Assembly (NCBI GenBank): GCA_012033355.1 | Contig: JAAUQZ010000016.1 | Coordinates: 1 to 37,709, forward strand | Origin: Leptolyngbyaceae cyanobacterium RM1_406_9 | Lineage (GTDB): Bacteria > Cyanobacteriota > Cyanobacteriia > Elainellales > Elainellaceae | Direction of reading: 5' to 3' | DNA: 37,709 nucleotides | Part shown: in pieces, positions 18,322 to 28,072 of the stretch | Layout: every line of letters starts with the position of its first letter | Position numbering within the stretch: the first letter of the stretch is position 1 | Program-made: the position numbers and the translations under genes | The notes under the pieces: generated by a model | Told to the model about the DNA's origin: nothing | Database searches by the model: none | What the model saw: only the letters and a program-made list of their open reading frames with translations

Positions 18322-19413
18322 ATGATTAAGGGTTTAAGGTTTTCGATATTTACGTCTATCGCAATGGCAGCAATAGCAGCGATTCCGTCGATTAGTTGGG
18401 CGCTGCCGCTGTCACCGGGCGATCGCATTCGGATTTCGGTTCCGGCTGACGATGCCATTCCTGAAACCTATCGTTTCAGCGGCATCTACGAAGTCAATTT
18501 GGACGGAACGCTGCAAGTCCCCTTCTTAGAGCCAATGCCAGCGGCAGGCTTAGAGGTGGCTCAAGTACAGCAGCAGCTAACAGAATCTTTGGTTAGCGGC
18601 GGCTTATTTCAACCTCAGTTTCTTCAGGTGACGGCTCAAGTAGTGGACTGGGGACCCGTGCAGGTGACAGTCGCAGGCGCAACCTTTGAACCGGGACGCA
18701 TTCTCGTCACCGACCAAACTCCCTCCGAATCTGCACCCCGCGAGATAGTGATTGAGGAGGCTGAGAATGAACCTTTCATCATTTCAGGGGAATATCCGGT
18801 TGGGCGCTACCTGACGGCAGTGCTGCGACGAGCAGGGGGACTCACCCCCAAAGCCGACATTGAAAACATTCGCCTGATTCGCGGCGATCAAGAAAAGGTG
18901 GTGGATTTGTCGGGTGTGCTAAGTGGCGAACCCGTTGAAGATATTCCGCTGATTGCGGGCGATCAGATTGTGGTGCCGGAGTTGACCCAGATTCAGCCGG
19001 AACTAGTGCGCCCTTCGCAGGTGACACCTTCAGCGATCGCCATTTTCCTCTCTAACCAAACTGACCCCGGCAGCGGCGGTGGCAATGGTGACGTAACTCA
19101 GGTTGCCTATGGTTCCCGCTTTTCTCAGGCAGTGGTGGCGGCTCAGTGTGCTGGGGGAACGCGATCGACCAATGCCAACCGCCGCGTCACGCTGATTCAA
19201 ACCAACCGCTCCACCGGACAAACCGAAGTTTTTGACCGCAAAGTAGAAGACCTGCTGCGAAATTCCAACGACACCGAGATCAACCCCTACCTCATGCCTG
19301 AAGACAGTATTGTTTGCTATGACTCAGCCGTGACTAACACATCGGGCGTACTCGACTTCATCGGTAACATCCTCAACCCGTTTAGAACCCTTCGCTCAAT
19401 CTTCTTTAACTAA
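18322..19413 (+). CDS. polysaccharide biosynthesis/export protein (Wza-like, SLBB)
   Basis: Signal peptide, 'LPLSPGDRIRISVP...YEVNLDGTLQVPFLEPMPAAGLEVAQVQQQLTESL'. ORF track GTG at 18313, ATG at 18322. Confidence 0.9.
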   Translation: MIKGLRFSIFTSIAMAAIAAIPSISWALPLSPGDRIRISVPADDAIPETYRFSGIYEVNLDGTLQVPFLEPMPAAGLEVAQVQQQLTESLVSGGLFQPQFLQVTAQVVDWGPVQVTVAGATFEPGRILVTDQTPSESAPREIVIEEAENEPFIISGEYPVGRYLTAVLRRAGGLTPKADIENIRLIRGDQEKVVDLSGVLSGEPVEDIPLIAGDQIVVPELTQIQPELVRPSQVTPSAIAIFLSNQTDPGSGGGNGDVTQVAYGSRFSQAVVAAQCAGGTRSTNANRRVTLIQTNRSTGQTEVFDRKVEDLLRNSNDTEINPYLMPEDSIVCYDSAVTNTSGVLDFIGNILNPFRTLRSIFFN

Positions 19414-19552
19414 GCAAAAGAAGGAAATTGAACTTTACTTCTTTGGGAATGGGCATCTTGCCCGTTCAAGCAGGTGAGGACACCCACTCCAAATTTCTTC
19501 GATTCAAGCCCCCAACCTTCGATTAAACCTCTAGCCAAATTGGGTTTAACCT

Positions 19553-21106
19553 ATGACTACATCTCCTGCAATTCCTATTTACAGCCCCGAACGTTCTACT
19601 TCTCAGGGGCGCTGGCTGCGCTATCTGCTGCTAGGGCTGGCAGCTAATGCACTACTTTGGGGACTGGCGTTTGCTTACTTAAAGCTGGCAAAACCAGACT
19701 ACGCTAGCAGATGGGCGATCGCCCTCCCCTCTGCGGGCACCACCACCCGCGTTGCCCTGCCTGATATTGGTGACACCACCTCTGAGGTGCGATCGCCCTA
19801 CAACAACCCTGACATTCAAGACCCCCGCGAAAACTACAAATTCATCCTTACCAGCGGCTCTGTGATTCAAGCGGCTGCCGAAAAAGTTGGGCTAACCAGA
19901 GATGAATTTGGTACACCCCAGGTGCAAATCGTCGATAACACGACGTTGATTTCAGTGACGATGGAAGGCGATTCACCCGAACTGGCTCAGCGCAAGTCTG
20001 AAGCCCTCTATGAAGCTCTCGAAGAAAGCCTCAGCCGCCTTCGAGTTCAGGAAGTTTCACAAAAGAATGCAGGCGTTCAGACCGCTTTAACAAACGCTCA
20101 GGCAAAACTAGAGCTAGCTCAAAACGAACTATCAGAGTTTAAGGCTGCATCAGGCCTAAGCTCAAACGTGCAAATTGACCAGATTTCCACCAATTTAGAA
20201 GAACTGCGCCGCGAACGCGCCCTGATTGTCGCTCAGCAGCAGCAGTCCAACGCCCGCCTGGGGCAGCTTTCTGGCAACTTGAACATTTCTCCCCAGCAGG
20301 CCGCAGAGGCCTTTAGTCTGAGTGCCGACCAGCTTTTCCAGAGGAACTTGCTCGACTACAGCGAAGCCAGTGCTGCTCTGAATGTTCTGTCCAACCAGTT
20401 TGGCCCTAACCATCCGGTGATTGTGCGGGAGCGCACTCGTCAGGAAGCCGCCAGAACTGCCATGCTCCAGCGGGGCAGCACGATTTTAGGGCGACCTGTT
20501 AACCAAACGACTCTGGCACAACTCAATCTGGGTGACGGTGAGCAGCGCTCCTCAGCGCGGGAAAACCTGTTCCAGCAAACCGTTTCTGCTCAGGTCGATC
20601 GCCAGGGATTAGCAGCCCAAGCCGCAGAACTCGATCGCCAAATTGCTCAGCTTGAAGGCAGGTTGCGCCAGATGACTCAGTACGGCTCCAGACTAGAAGC
20701 ACTGTCTCGTGATGTGGCGATCGCCGAAGCCGTTTTCTCCTCCACGATTGCGCGATTAGATTTGAGCCAGTCTGACATCTACGGTTCCTACCCGCAGATT
20801 CAACTGATCAACGAACCCAGCCTACCCGCCTCAGCCGCTTCTCCCCGCACCGAACTGGTTCTCCTGGGTACAGCAGTCGGTTCCCTGCTGATCACAATGG
20901 GCATCATTGCACTCTGGCTCAGACCTCGCAGACCGCTAGCAGATGCGACCACTGCCGCAGGACAACCCTCTCAACCTCTAACCCCCCAGCCTTACATCGA
21001 CATTGAAACTTTGCGAGCATTACTGGCTCCTAAACCACAGGAGTTGAATGGGTCAACTAAAACCCCTTCCCCAGAGATCTCAATCGTCAAAGCTGAAGAC
21101 AAATAG
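19553..21106 (+). CDS. Wzz/GumC-family polysaccharide chain-length determinant, no C-terminal kinase domain
   Basis: Two TM segments flanking a coiled-coil periplasmic region; 'SLPASAASPRTELVLLGTAVGSLLITMGIIALWL'; ends without Walker motifs. Confidence 0.9.
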   Translation: MTTSPAIPIYSPERSTSQGRWLRYLLLGLAANALLWGLAFAYLKLAKPDYASRWAIALPSAGTTTRVALPDIGDTTSEVRSPYNNPDIQDPRENYKFILTSGSVIQAAAEKVGLTRDEFGTPQVQIVDNTTLISVTMEGDSPELAQRKSEALYEALEESLSRLRVQEVSQKNAGVQTALTNAQAKLELAQNELSEFKAASGLSSNVQIDQISTNLEELRRERALIVAQQQQSNARLGQLSGNLNISPQQAAEAFSLSADQLFQRNLLDYSEASAALNVLSNQFGPNHPVIVRERTRQEAARTAMLQRGSTILGRPVNQTTLAQLNLGDGEQRSSARENLFQQTVSAQVDRQGLAAQAAELDRQIAQLEGRLRQMTQYGSRLEALSRDVAIAEAVFSSTIARLDLSQSDIYGSYPQIQLINEPSLPASAASPRTELVLLGTAVGSLLITMGIIALWLRPRRPLADATTAAGQPSQPLTPQPYIDIETLRALLAPKPQELNGSTKTPSPEISIVKAEDK

Positions 21107-21127
21107 TTAGTGATCCATTAACCGATT

Positions 21128-21149
21128 ACCAATGACCAATGACCAATGA
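21128..21149 (+). repeat. heptanucleotide tandem repeat (accaatg x3) at the start codon
   Basis: accaatg accaatg accaatg a; ATGs at 21132, 21139 and 21146 fall in three different frames. Confidence 0.9.
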
Positions 21150-22437
21150 AACCCCAAAACTTTGAAGAAACCGTAATTTGGTACTACATTATCGGCAGTC
21201 TGGGGCTGTATTTTGTTGGAGCTTTATTTGTTACGGGTCCAGCCCTGGCCTGGCTCCTGGCACTTTACTTGATCAAACGGCTCTGGCAGCAAACAGATGC
21301 GACTCCTGAAAACCAAAGAATTTCAATTCCACCAGGAGTTTGGGTGTGGATTGGGGCAATGCTGGTGATTGGATTGGCTCTAGTCATCGGACATATTAAC
21401 TTCGGTTACGATGATGTCAAAATTATCAAATCATTTATCAATTTCTTCCTGCGAACCTGGGCGTTGCTAGCCCTGTTCCCGCTGATTGGTTGCCTCAACA
21501 TTCGACCACAACTGCTCTACCGAGCAATTTGTATCTTGTGTCTGCAATGTTTGATTCTGGTTCCAATTGCTTACCTTTTAAGTACAACGGGTATCGAAAC
21601 ACCTCTATATAACGTTTCGCTACTGGCTAAAATCGGCGGCAACAGTGAACGTTTTTACAACGTCAGCTTATTTTCAAGACAGCAAGGTGAAGTTCGTCTG
21701 CTTATCTTTGCTCCCTGGGCACCTGCGCTAGCATTTGCAGGCAACATTTATTTTTGTCTGGCTAGCCAAGATTCTGATAAAAAATGGCGCTGGATTGGAA
21801 TGGTTTCTAGCGCAATTATGATTTGGGGTTCGGCTTCTCGATTGGGTTTACTTTGCCTGATCAGTTTGCCGTTTTGAAGGCGATCGCCACTCATTTAAGC
21901 CGTCCAAGTGTACAAATCCTGGCCGGAATTTCTAGCTTTGCAGCAGGTCTTTTTGGACCTCAGCTTATTGGTTATGCGAGAGACTTCAAAGACTATTTTG
22001 ATAGTCAAAGAGCATCTTCCTCCAACCTGCGTGAGCTTTTACAAAGAATGGCACTCTACCAATGGCAAGAAGCTCCTATATGGGGGCATGGCATCAAAGC
22101 TCCACGCGGACCAGCAGTCACAAACTTTATGCCCGTTGGTAGCCATCACACCTGGCTAGGGCTGCTTTATGTGCATGGAATTGTTGGCTTTATTGCCTTA
22201 GCCCTCGCGATGTTGTACAGCTTCATAGAACTGCTAATTAAAGCTCAAAAGAGTAAAGCTGCTCAAACAGGGCTAGCTGTACTTTTAGTTTTAATTCTCT
22301 TTTCATTAGGTGAAAATCTAGAAACTCTAGCCTACCTTTATTGGCCAGGTTTGTTAATGCTAGGCATTGCTTTTAAAGAACCATTTCCGGCGCTTTTTGC
22401 TCACTTCAAGCCGCAGTTCAATCAATCTCAGGCTTGA
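21146..22437 (+). pseudogene. O-antigen ligase/polymerase (Wzy-like) with one apparent frameshift near 21871-21875
   Basis: ORF 21146..21877 ends '...MIWGSASRLGLLCLISLPF*'; next frame gives 'LKAIATHLSRPSVQILAGISSFAAG...APIWGHGIKAP...VGSHHTWLGLLYVHGIVGFIAL'. Both halves belong to one multi-TM protein. Confidence 0.85.
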
Positions 22438-22438
22438 A

Positions 22439-22478
22439 CTTTTGTAGGAAGTGAATGATCATTCACTTCCTACAAAAG
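22439..22478. terminator. perfect 40-bp palindrome with no loop just after the ligase stop
   Basis: cttttgtaggaagtgaatga|tcattcacttcctacaaaag. Confidence 0.85.
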
Positions 22479-22516
22479 ATGAAAAATTTAATTTCTAGAT
22501 TGTAGAGGTTTAAGTA

Positions 22517-23488
22517 ATGACAACTGTTTCTGTGATTGTTCCAGCTTACAATGCTGAAAAAACCATATTTGAAACGATTCAATCTATCCGAGCACAAACT
22601 TTTTCTGACTTTGAACTAATTGTGATTAATGACGGATCAAATGATCGCACTGTTGAACTACTCAGCACAATTAATGATTCCCGACTTAAAGTCTTTTCCT
22701 ACGAAAATGGCGGATTGCCTGTAGCGCGAAATCGCGGTATTCAGAGAGCTACAGGAGAATTTATCACATTCATCGATGCCGATGATTTGTGGAAACCTCA
22801 TAAGTTAGAGGCTCAGCTTCAAGCACTGCAAGAATATCCAGAAGCAGGAGTTGCCTATAGCTGGACAGCTTTTATTGACGAAAACAGCAGCTTTCTTTAT
22901 GCCTGGGAGCCACTTTACTGGCAAGGAAATGTTTATCCTAAGATGCTAATTCGTAACTTTATTTCTAGCGGGTCAAACATTTTAGCTCGCAGACAGTTTA
23001 TTCAAGCAGCAGGAGAGTTTGACCCTAACTTAAAGTCTGTTGAGGACTGGGACTATTACCTTCGTTTAGCAGCTTTATGTCCCTTTTCTGTAGTTCCTGA
23101 ATATCATATTCTTTATCGTCGTTCAACTCAGTCAATGACTTCCAAAGTTGATGTGATGGAGAAGGCTAACTTAACAGTGATTGAAAGAGCGTTTCAGGCT
23201 GCTCCCTTAGAACTTCAATACTTAAAGAATCAAAGCTTAGCGAATGCTTATCGATATTTGGCAAAACAGTGTTTATTTAATGGAAGCGATCGCCAAGAAG
23301 TCCAGCAAGCACAGCAAAAGCTATTCAAAGCCATTCAACTATCTCCCAAAATTCTACTTAAACGAGAAACGTTACGTTTAATCATTAAGTTGCTAACTGT
23401 AAAGTTTCTACCTCAAAAAGCTGCTCGCCGCTTCATTCAGTTTCTAGGAAAGAACTTTCCAATGGTGTCAGTATCAAAAGCAAATTGA
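22517..23488 (+). CDS. family 2 glycosyltransferase
   Basis: 'VSVIVPAYNAEKTIFETIQSIRAQTFSDFELIVINDGSNDRT...FIDADDLW'. Confidence 0.95.
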   Translation: MTTVSVIVPAYNAEKTIFETIQSIRAQTFSDFELIVINDGSNDRTVELLSTINDSRLKVFSYENGGLPVARNRGIQRATGEFITFIDADDLWKPHKLEAQLQALQEYPEAGVAYSWTAFIDENSSFLYAWEPLYWQGNVYPKMLIRNFISSGSNILARRQFIQAAGEFDPNLKSVEDWDYYLRLAALCPFSVVPEYHILYRRSTQSMTSKVDVMEKANLTVIERAFQAAPLELQYLKNQSLANAYRYLAKQCLFNGSDRQEVQQAQQKLFKAIQLSPKILLKRETLRLIIKLLTVKFLPQKAARRFIQFLGKNFPMVSVSKAN

Positions 23489-23544
23489 ACATAAGAACTT
23501 ATCATTTTTCTATTGTTTTTTGATGTCGCAATCGGAGTATTTGT

Positions 23545-24948
23545 GTGAGTTTCGTTAGACAGTTCAGTATTGGAGTGAAACGAAAAGTCTACCAATCTAG
23601 CTTTCGGAAACGGTTGCTTAATTCCTCTGTACCCGTCAAGCAATCCGCAGGTAAACCTACCTCACCTTCACAGTTTGAAAGCGTTAGACAGTTTGTTCTC
23701 AAGAAAATAATTAACAACGATTTTACTCGCAACTTAGGTTGGTTGAGTGTTGCCCAAGCAGCAATTCGAGTTTCTCGTCTAGCAGCAACAGTAATTTTAC
23801 CTCGCTTTTTAACACCTCATGACTACGGTTTAGCGGCACTAGTTTTAACCACATACGAATTTACTCAAACGTTTACTAAAATTGGCATTTTTGCCAAAGT
23901 TATTCAATCTGATGACGAGAATTTGGAAAGCATCGCAATTGGTGCGTATTGGTTAAACTGGCTAGTTTACGCAGGCTTATTTCTAATTCAATGTATCGCA
24001 GCATTTCCGATCGCCTGGTTTTATCAAGATAATCAATTAATTTTGCCAATTTGTGTTCTGGCTCTGACGCTGCTAGTGAGTCCTATTGGGCGCGTACAGT
24101 CTGCTTTAATTCAGAGAGAAAATCGATTTAAGACGATCGCCATTGCCCAAGCATCACGCTATGGAACAGCAAACATTTTAACCGCAGTATTTGCCTTTAT
24201 GGGAATGGGAATGTGGGCAATTGTGTTACCTAGACTCCTGGCAGCGCCCATTGAATTCATTATCTATTTAATGAATCACTCCTGGCGGCCTACAAAAGGA
24301 TTTACTACCGAAAAATGGAGAATTATCTTTAACTTTGGCTTGAATATTCTTGGAGTTAATCTACTAAAAACCCTAAGGGAAAACTTGGATTATTTGCTGG
24401 TTGGTCGGTTTCTGGGAGTTACACAGTTAGGAACCTACTACTTTGCTTACAATGCAGGATTAGGAATCAGCTTGACAATTATTCAATCAATTACAACAGC
24501 TTTATATCCACATTTATGTAAACTGCGATCGCACTTCAAAGAATTCAAAAAAGGCTACTTCAAAAGTCTCAAAACAATCGGAGCTATTATTACCTCATTT
24601 GTTTTGCTACAGTCAGGTCTTGCGCCCTTTTATGTCCCCATACTGTTTGGTGAAAAGTGGATACCTGCGATTCCTATTTTGATTTTGATTTGTCTATCTG
24701 CAATTCCCCGCTCCTTTGATTCGGCCGCCTTTAGCTTATTAGCAGCGGTTGATGAAACCCGTCTTGGGTTGATTGGTAATGTCTTGTTTACAGCCATTTT
24801 TGCAGCCAGCATTTTGATTGGCGTTCGATGGGGAATTGTCGGTGTGGCGATCGCTGTTCTCTTAGCTCATGCCATCTTTATTCCGCTTTATACAGCTTGG
24901 GCAACTCGCTATGTTTTTGCTAAGCAGCAGGCGCTCAGCCAAGCATAA
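23545..24948 (+). CDS. lipopolysaccharide/polysaccharide flippase (Wzx-like)
   Basis: Multi-TM; 'LGWLSVAQAAIRVSRLAATVILPRFLTPHDYGLAALVLTTYEF...GLNILGVNLLKTLRENLDYLLVGRFLGVTQLGTYYFAYN'. Confidence 0.92.
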   Translation: MSFVRQFSIGVKRKVYQSSFRKRLLNSSVPVKQSAGKPTSPSQFESVRQFVLKKIINNDFTRNLGWLSVAQAAIRVSRLAATVILPRFLTPHDYGLAALVLTTYEFTQTFTKIGIFAKVIQSDDENLESIAIGAYWLNWLVYAGLFLIQCIAAFPIAWFYQDNQLILPICVLALTLLVSPIGRVQSALIQRENRFKTIAIAQASRYGTANILTAVFAFMGMGMWAIVLPRLLAAPIEFIIYLMNHSWRPTKGFTTEKWRIIFNFGLNILGVNLLKTLRENLDYLLVGRFLGVTQLGTYYFAYNAGLGISLTIIQSITTALYPHLCKLRSHFKEFKKGYFKSLKTIGAIITSFVLLQSGLAPFYVPILFGEKWIPAIPILILICLSAIPRSFDSAAFSLLAAVDETRLGLIGNVLFTAIFAASILIGVRWGIVGVAIAVLLAHAIFIPLYTAWATRYVFAKQQALSQA

Positions 24949-24976
24949 ACTGCTGTCATATTAAGGAGGTTTTGTG

Positions 24977-26047
24977 ATGAAGGTATCTGTGATCGTTCCG
25001 GTTTATGGGGTTGAGAAGTACATTGCTGAAACCGTGCGATCGCTATTAGAGCAGACCTATCAGAACTTTGAAATAATTTTGATTGACGACGCTTCTCCCG
25101 ATCGCAGTATCGAGATTTGTCAGCAATTTTCAGATCCGCGCATGAAGATTATTCATCAGCAAAATCGAGGCTTAGCAGGTGCCCGAAATACGGGAATTCG
25201 CCATGCCGAAGGAGATTACATTGCCTTTCTAGATGGTGACGATCTGTGGCTACCCGAAAAATTAGCGAAACACGTTGAGCATTTAGAAGCTTCCCCAGAG
25301 GTAGGTGTTAGCTTCAGTCGCTCTGCGCTAATTGACTCTGCCGGAAATTCTTTGAACACCTACCTGATGCCAAAATTGGCGAATATTACAGTAGAAGATT
25401 TATTTCGCAGCAACCCTATTGGCAATGGCTCCGCTGCTGTAATTCGGCGTGAAGTGTTTGAAGCCATTCAGTTCCAAGACAACCTTTATGGAACGGTAGA
25501 AAAATTTTATTTTGACGATCACTTTCGGCGTTCAGAAGACATCGAATGCTGGCTAAGAATTGCGATTCAAACACCCTGGAAAATTGAAGGAGTTCCTGAA
25601 CCTCTAACGCTCTATCGAGTAAATGCAGAAGGACTTTCTGCTAACTTACTTAAACAACTAGAGTCCTGGCAGCAAGTACTCGAAAAAGTTCGTTCCTATG
25701 CACCCGAACTAATAGAAAAATGGGGAAACTTAGGAATGGCCTATCGATTGCGTTATCTCGCTCGAACGGCAGTTCGGCTTAAAGATGGAGAGATAGCGGT
25801 GAGTTTGATGCACCGAGCGATCGCCACTTCCAAACAAATTTTATTAGAAGAACCGCGCCGCACTTTAAGGATTTGGTTTGCTGCATACTTGCTTTACCTG
25901 TTACCTCAATCGTTTTATGCTCAACTTGAAAACTCTGCGGCAAAAGCAGTCGGCTTAATTCAAGAGCGCCGTATTCAAAAAGAACAAATTCAACAGGCAG
26001 CCTCGAATGGCACTGACTTAGGAGGGCAAGATTTGCGACTTCTTTGA
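24977..26047 (+). CDS. family 2 glycosyltransferase (tandem copy A)
   Basis: 'VSVIVPVYGVEKYIAETVRSLLEQTYQNFEIILIDDASPDRS...FLDGDDLWLPEKL'; aaggaggt RBS. Confidence 0.95.
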   Translation: MKVSVIVPVYGVEKYIAETVRSLLEQTYQNFEIILIDDASPDRSIEICQQFSDPRMKIIHQQNRGLAGARNTGIRHAEGDYIAFLDGDDLWLPEKLAKHVEHLEASPEVGVSFSRSALIDSAGNSLNTYLMPKLANITVEDLFRSNPIGNGSAAVIRREVFEAIQFQDNLYGTVEKFYFDDHFRRSEDIECWLRIAIQTPWKIEGVPEPLTLYRVNAEGLSANLLKQLESWQQVLEKVRSYAPELIEKWGNLGMAYRLRYLARTAVRLKDGEIAVSLMHRAIATSKQILLEEPRRTLRIWFAAYLLYLLPQSFYAQLENSAAKAVGLIQERRIQKEQIQQAASNGTDLGGQDLRLL

Positions 26048-26130
26048 GAAGTCGTAGATCTGAGTGCTTCACTTTTACTTGTTTCAATACTATTCAGGCA
26101 GCCTCCTTATAACTTAACCAGGCTTAAACC

Positions 26131-27162
26131 ATGAAAAAAGTATCGGTCATTGTTCCTGTTTACAAGGTCGAGCAGTATATTGCTGCAACTGTTCAATCTG
26201 TTTTAGATCAGACTTACTCTAACTTTGAGCTACTGATTGTTGATGATGGTTCTCCCGACCAAAGCGTTAGCATTTGTCAACAGTTTCAAGATCCTCGTAT
26301 TCAGGTTATTCGTCAGTCTAATCAAGGTGCAAATGCAGCTAGAAATGCAGGCATTCGAGTTGCTCAAGGTGACTTTATTGCATTTCTGGATGGAGACGAT
26401 GTATGGCTACCCCAAAAGTTAGAAAAACACGTTGAGCATCTTGAAAACTCACCGGATGTTGGCGTTAGTTTTAGCCGTTCTGCATTTATTGACGAGCAGG
26501 GCAACGCTTTAGGTATTTACCAAATGCCCAGATTAAAAGACATCGAAATTTCTCATTTAATTTGTCGCAATCCAATTGGCAATGGGTCAGCGGCCGTGCT
26601 GCGACAAGAGGCGATCGCTGCCATCAGATTTGAAGATAATCTGCACGGCGTTATCCAGAATTTCTATTGGGATGAGCGGCTTCAAGGTTCCCAAGACCTC
26701 GACTTCTGGTTTCGGATCGCGATTCAAACGCCCTGGAAAATTGAAGGAATTCCTAACTCTCTAACACTTTACCGGGTAAACTCAGCCGGAATTTCAGCCA
26801 ACTTGATGAAAAAGCAAGATTCCTGGGAGCAGGTGATTGAAAAAACCCGGTCCTATGCGCCAGAAATCGTCGCCCAGTGGGAAAATCCTGCTAGAGCCTA
26901 TCATTTGAGATATTTAGCCCGCAGAGCCGTGACGCTGCAACTGAGGAGCGATGCTGTCACGCTGCTGCACCAGGCGATCAAGACTCACTGGCGAATTGTA
27001 ATTGACGAACCGCGCCGCACGCTGATTACCGCTGCAGCTGCCTATTTGCTGTGGCTTTTGCCACAGTCGCTCTACGCTCAAATGGAAACGCTAGCGCTGA
27101 AAATTACGGGTGCGACTCAAAAGCGACGAATTCAGCAAGACCAAACTGGGCAACTCGCATGA
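26131..27162 (+). CDS. family 2 glycosyltransferase (tandem copy B)
   Basis: 'VSVIVPVYKVEQYIAATVQSVLDQTYSNFELLIVDDGSPDQS...FLDGDDVWLPQKLEKHVEHLENSPDVGVSFSRSAFID'; paralog of 24977..26047 along its full length. Confidence 0.95.
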   Translation: MKKVSVIVPVYKVEQYIAATVQSVLDQTYSNFELLIVDDGSPDQSVSICQQFQDPRIQVIRQSNQGANAARNAGIRVAQGDFIAFLDGDDVWLPQKLEKHVEHLENSPDVGVSFSRSAFIDEQGNALGIYQMPRLKDIEISHLICRNPIGNGSAAVLRQEAIAAIRFEDNLHGVIQNFYWDERLQGSQDLDFWFRIAIQTPWKIEGIPNSLTLYRVNSAGISANLMKKQDSWEQVIEKTRSYAPEIVAQWENPARAYHLRYLARRAVTLQLRSDAVTLLHQAIKTHWRIVIDEPRRTLITAAAAYLLWLLPQSLYAQMETLALKITGATQKRRIQQDQTGQLA

Positions 27163-27605
27163 AGCGAAGATTTTGGATTTTGTTTAACATCGGCTTATTT
27201 GCAGCGCTGCTTTTATCGCTTCAGATGACGCGATCGCTAGGTGTACAGTCCCGAATGGAGATCGCTGCTATCCTGCCCGACATTGAAAACGAGACGGCTC
27301 GAAACTGGCTGATGGACTACGGCGAAGAGCAGTGGAATATCGCCAAACTAGAGGAAAGCCTTCAGCGGGCGGCAGAATGGGGGCGATCGCACCAGGTACA
27401 CGTTAACTGCAATGAATTTGGCGTTTATCGTCGGGCTGCACCCGCAGAGGGAAGAGGAGCATGGTTGCGGGATGTGCGATCGCTGCTGGAGCAATATCAA
27501 ATTGGCTGGAGCATGTGGGAATATGATGCTGGCTTTGGAGTGATTCGCCGCACCGATGGGGAGCCTTTACCCGATCCCGTTGTGGTGAAGGCGCTTTTTG
27601 ATTAA
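27159..27605 (+). pseudogene. internally deleted GH5-type glycoside hydrolase (cellulase-like): membrane anchor fused to C-terminal third
   Basis: ATG 27159 overlaps the upstream stop (ATGA). 'MKRRFWILFNIGLFAALLLSLQM' anchor, then 'LMDYGEEQWN...HQVHVNCNEFGVYRRAAPAEGRGAWLRDVRSLLEQYQIGWSMWEYDAGFGVI', the GH5 nucleophile region; upstream barrel strands and the acid/base NEP motif are missing. Confidence 0.75.
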
Positions 27606-27846
27606 TTGATTAATTGAATGAATACCCGTTGGACGATAGACAAACTAAGATCTAGGATCTGCATACCTGGTAAAACTGCCTTGCCAGATTTAATAACCAG
27701 GTTCTATGTCCAGCAGGAGGATCGGGTTAAAACGGGCGGTGAATCGCAAAGCTTGTCATGAGCAATTGGCTTCATCCCTCATCCCTCCTGCCATTTGACT
27801 CGGTTGAATCACAAATCAAATTAACAGTACGAGTGATAGCGTCGTG

Positions 27847-28059
27847 ATGGATCAAGATCCTTTGATTGCGTATCGGTGGGAAGACTTTACCCAGTTGGCT
27901 TCAATTTTGCTCCTGGTTGGGCTGGTTGGGGCAGTAACCGTTCTCAAGAATAGCTTTGAGGGGAGTTTCTTTATTGAAGCGACTCTGTTTGTGGTTTTGC
28001 TGACCTCTGGAGCATTTGCAATTATGGCGATGGCAATTTTCTTAGGAAACGTGCCTTAA
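27847..28059 (+). CDS. small two-TM hypothetical protein
   Basis: 70 aa, two hydrophobic helices; GTG at 27844 or ATG at 27847. Confidence 0.55.
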   Translation: MDQDPLIAYRWEDFTQLASILLLVGLVGAVTVLKNSFEGSFFIEATLFVVLLTSGAFAIMAMAIFLGNVP

Positions 28060-28072
28060 GCAGTCCAGCTTG

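Noticed and set aside
27051-27158. Upstream extension of the GH5-like ORF to 27051
   Set aside because: Overlaps the end of the GT2 gene; ATG 27159 with a signal-anchor start and ATGA coupling is more plausible.
27665-27702. acctggt...accaggt inverted repeat downstream of the GH5 remnant
   Set aside because: Short stem and long loop; no supporting context.
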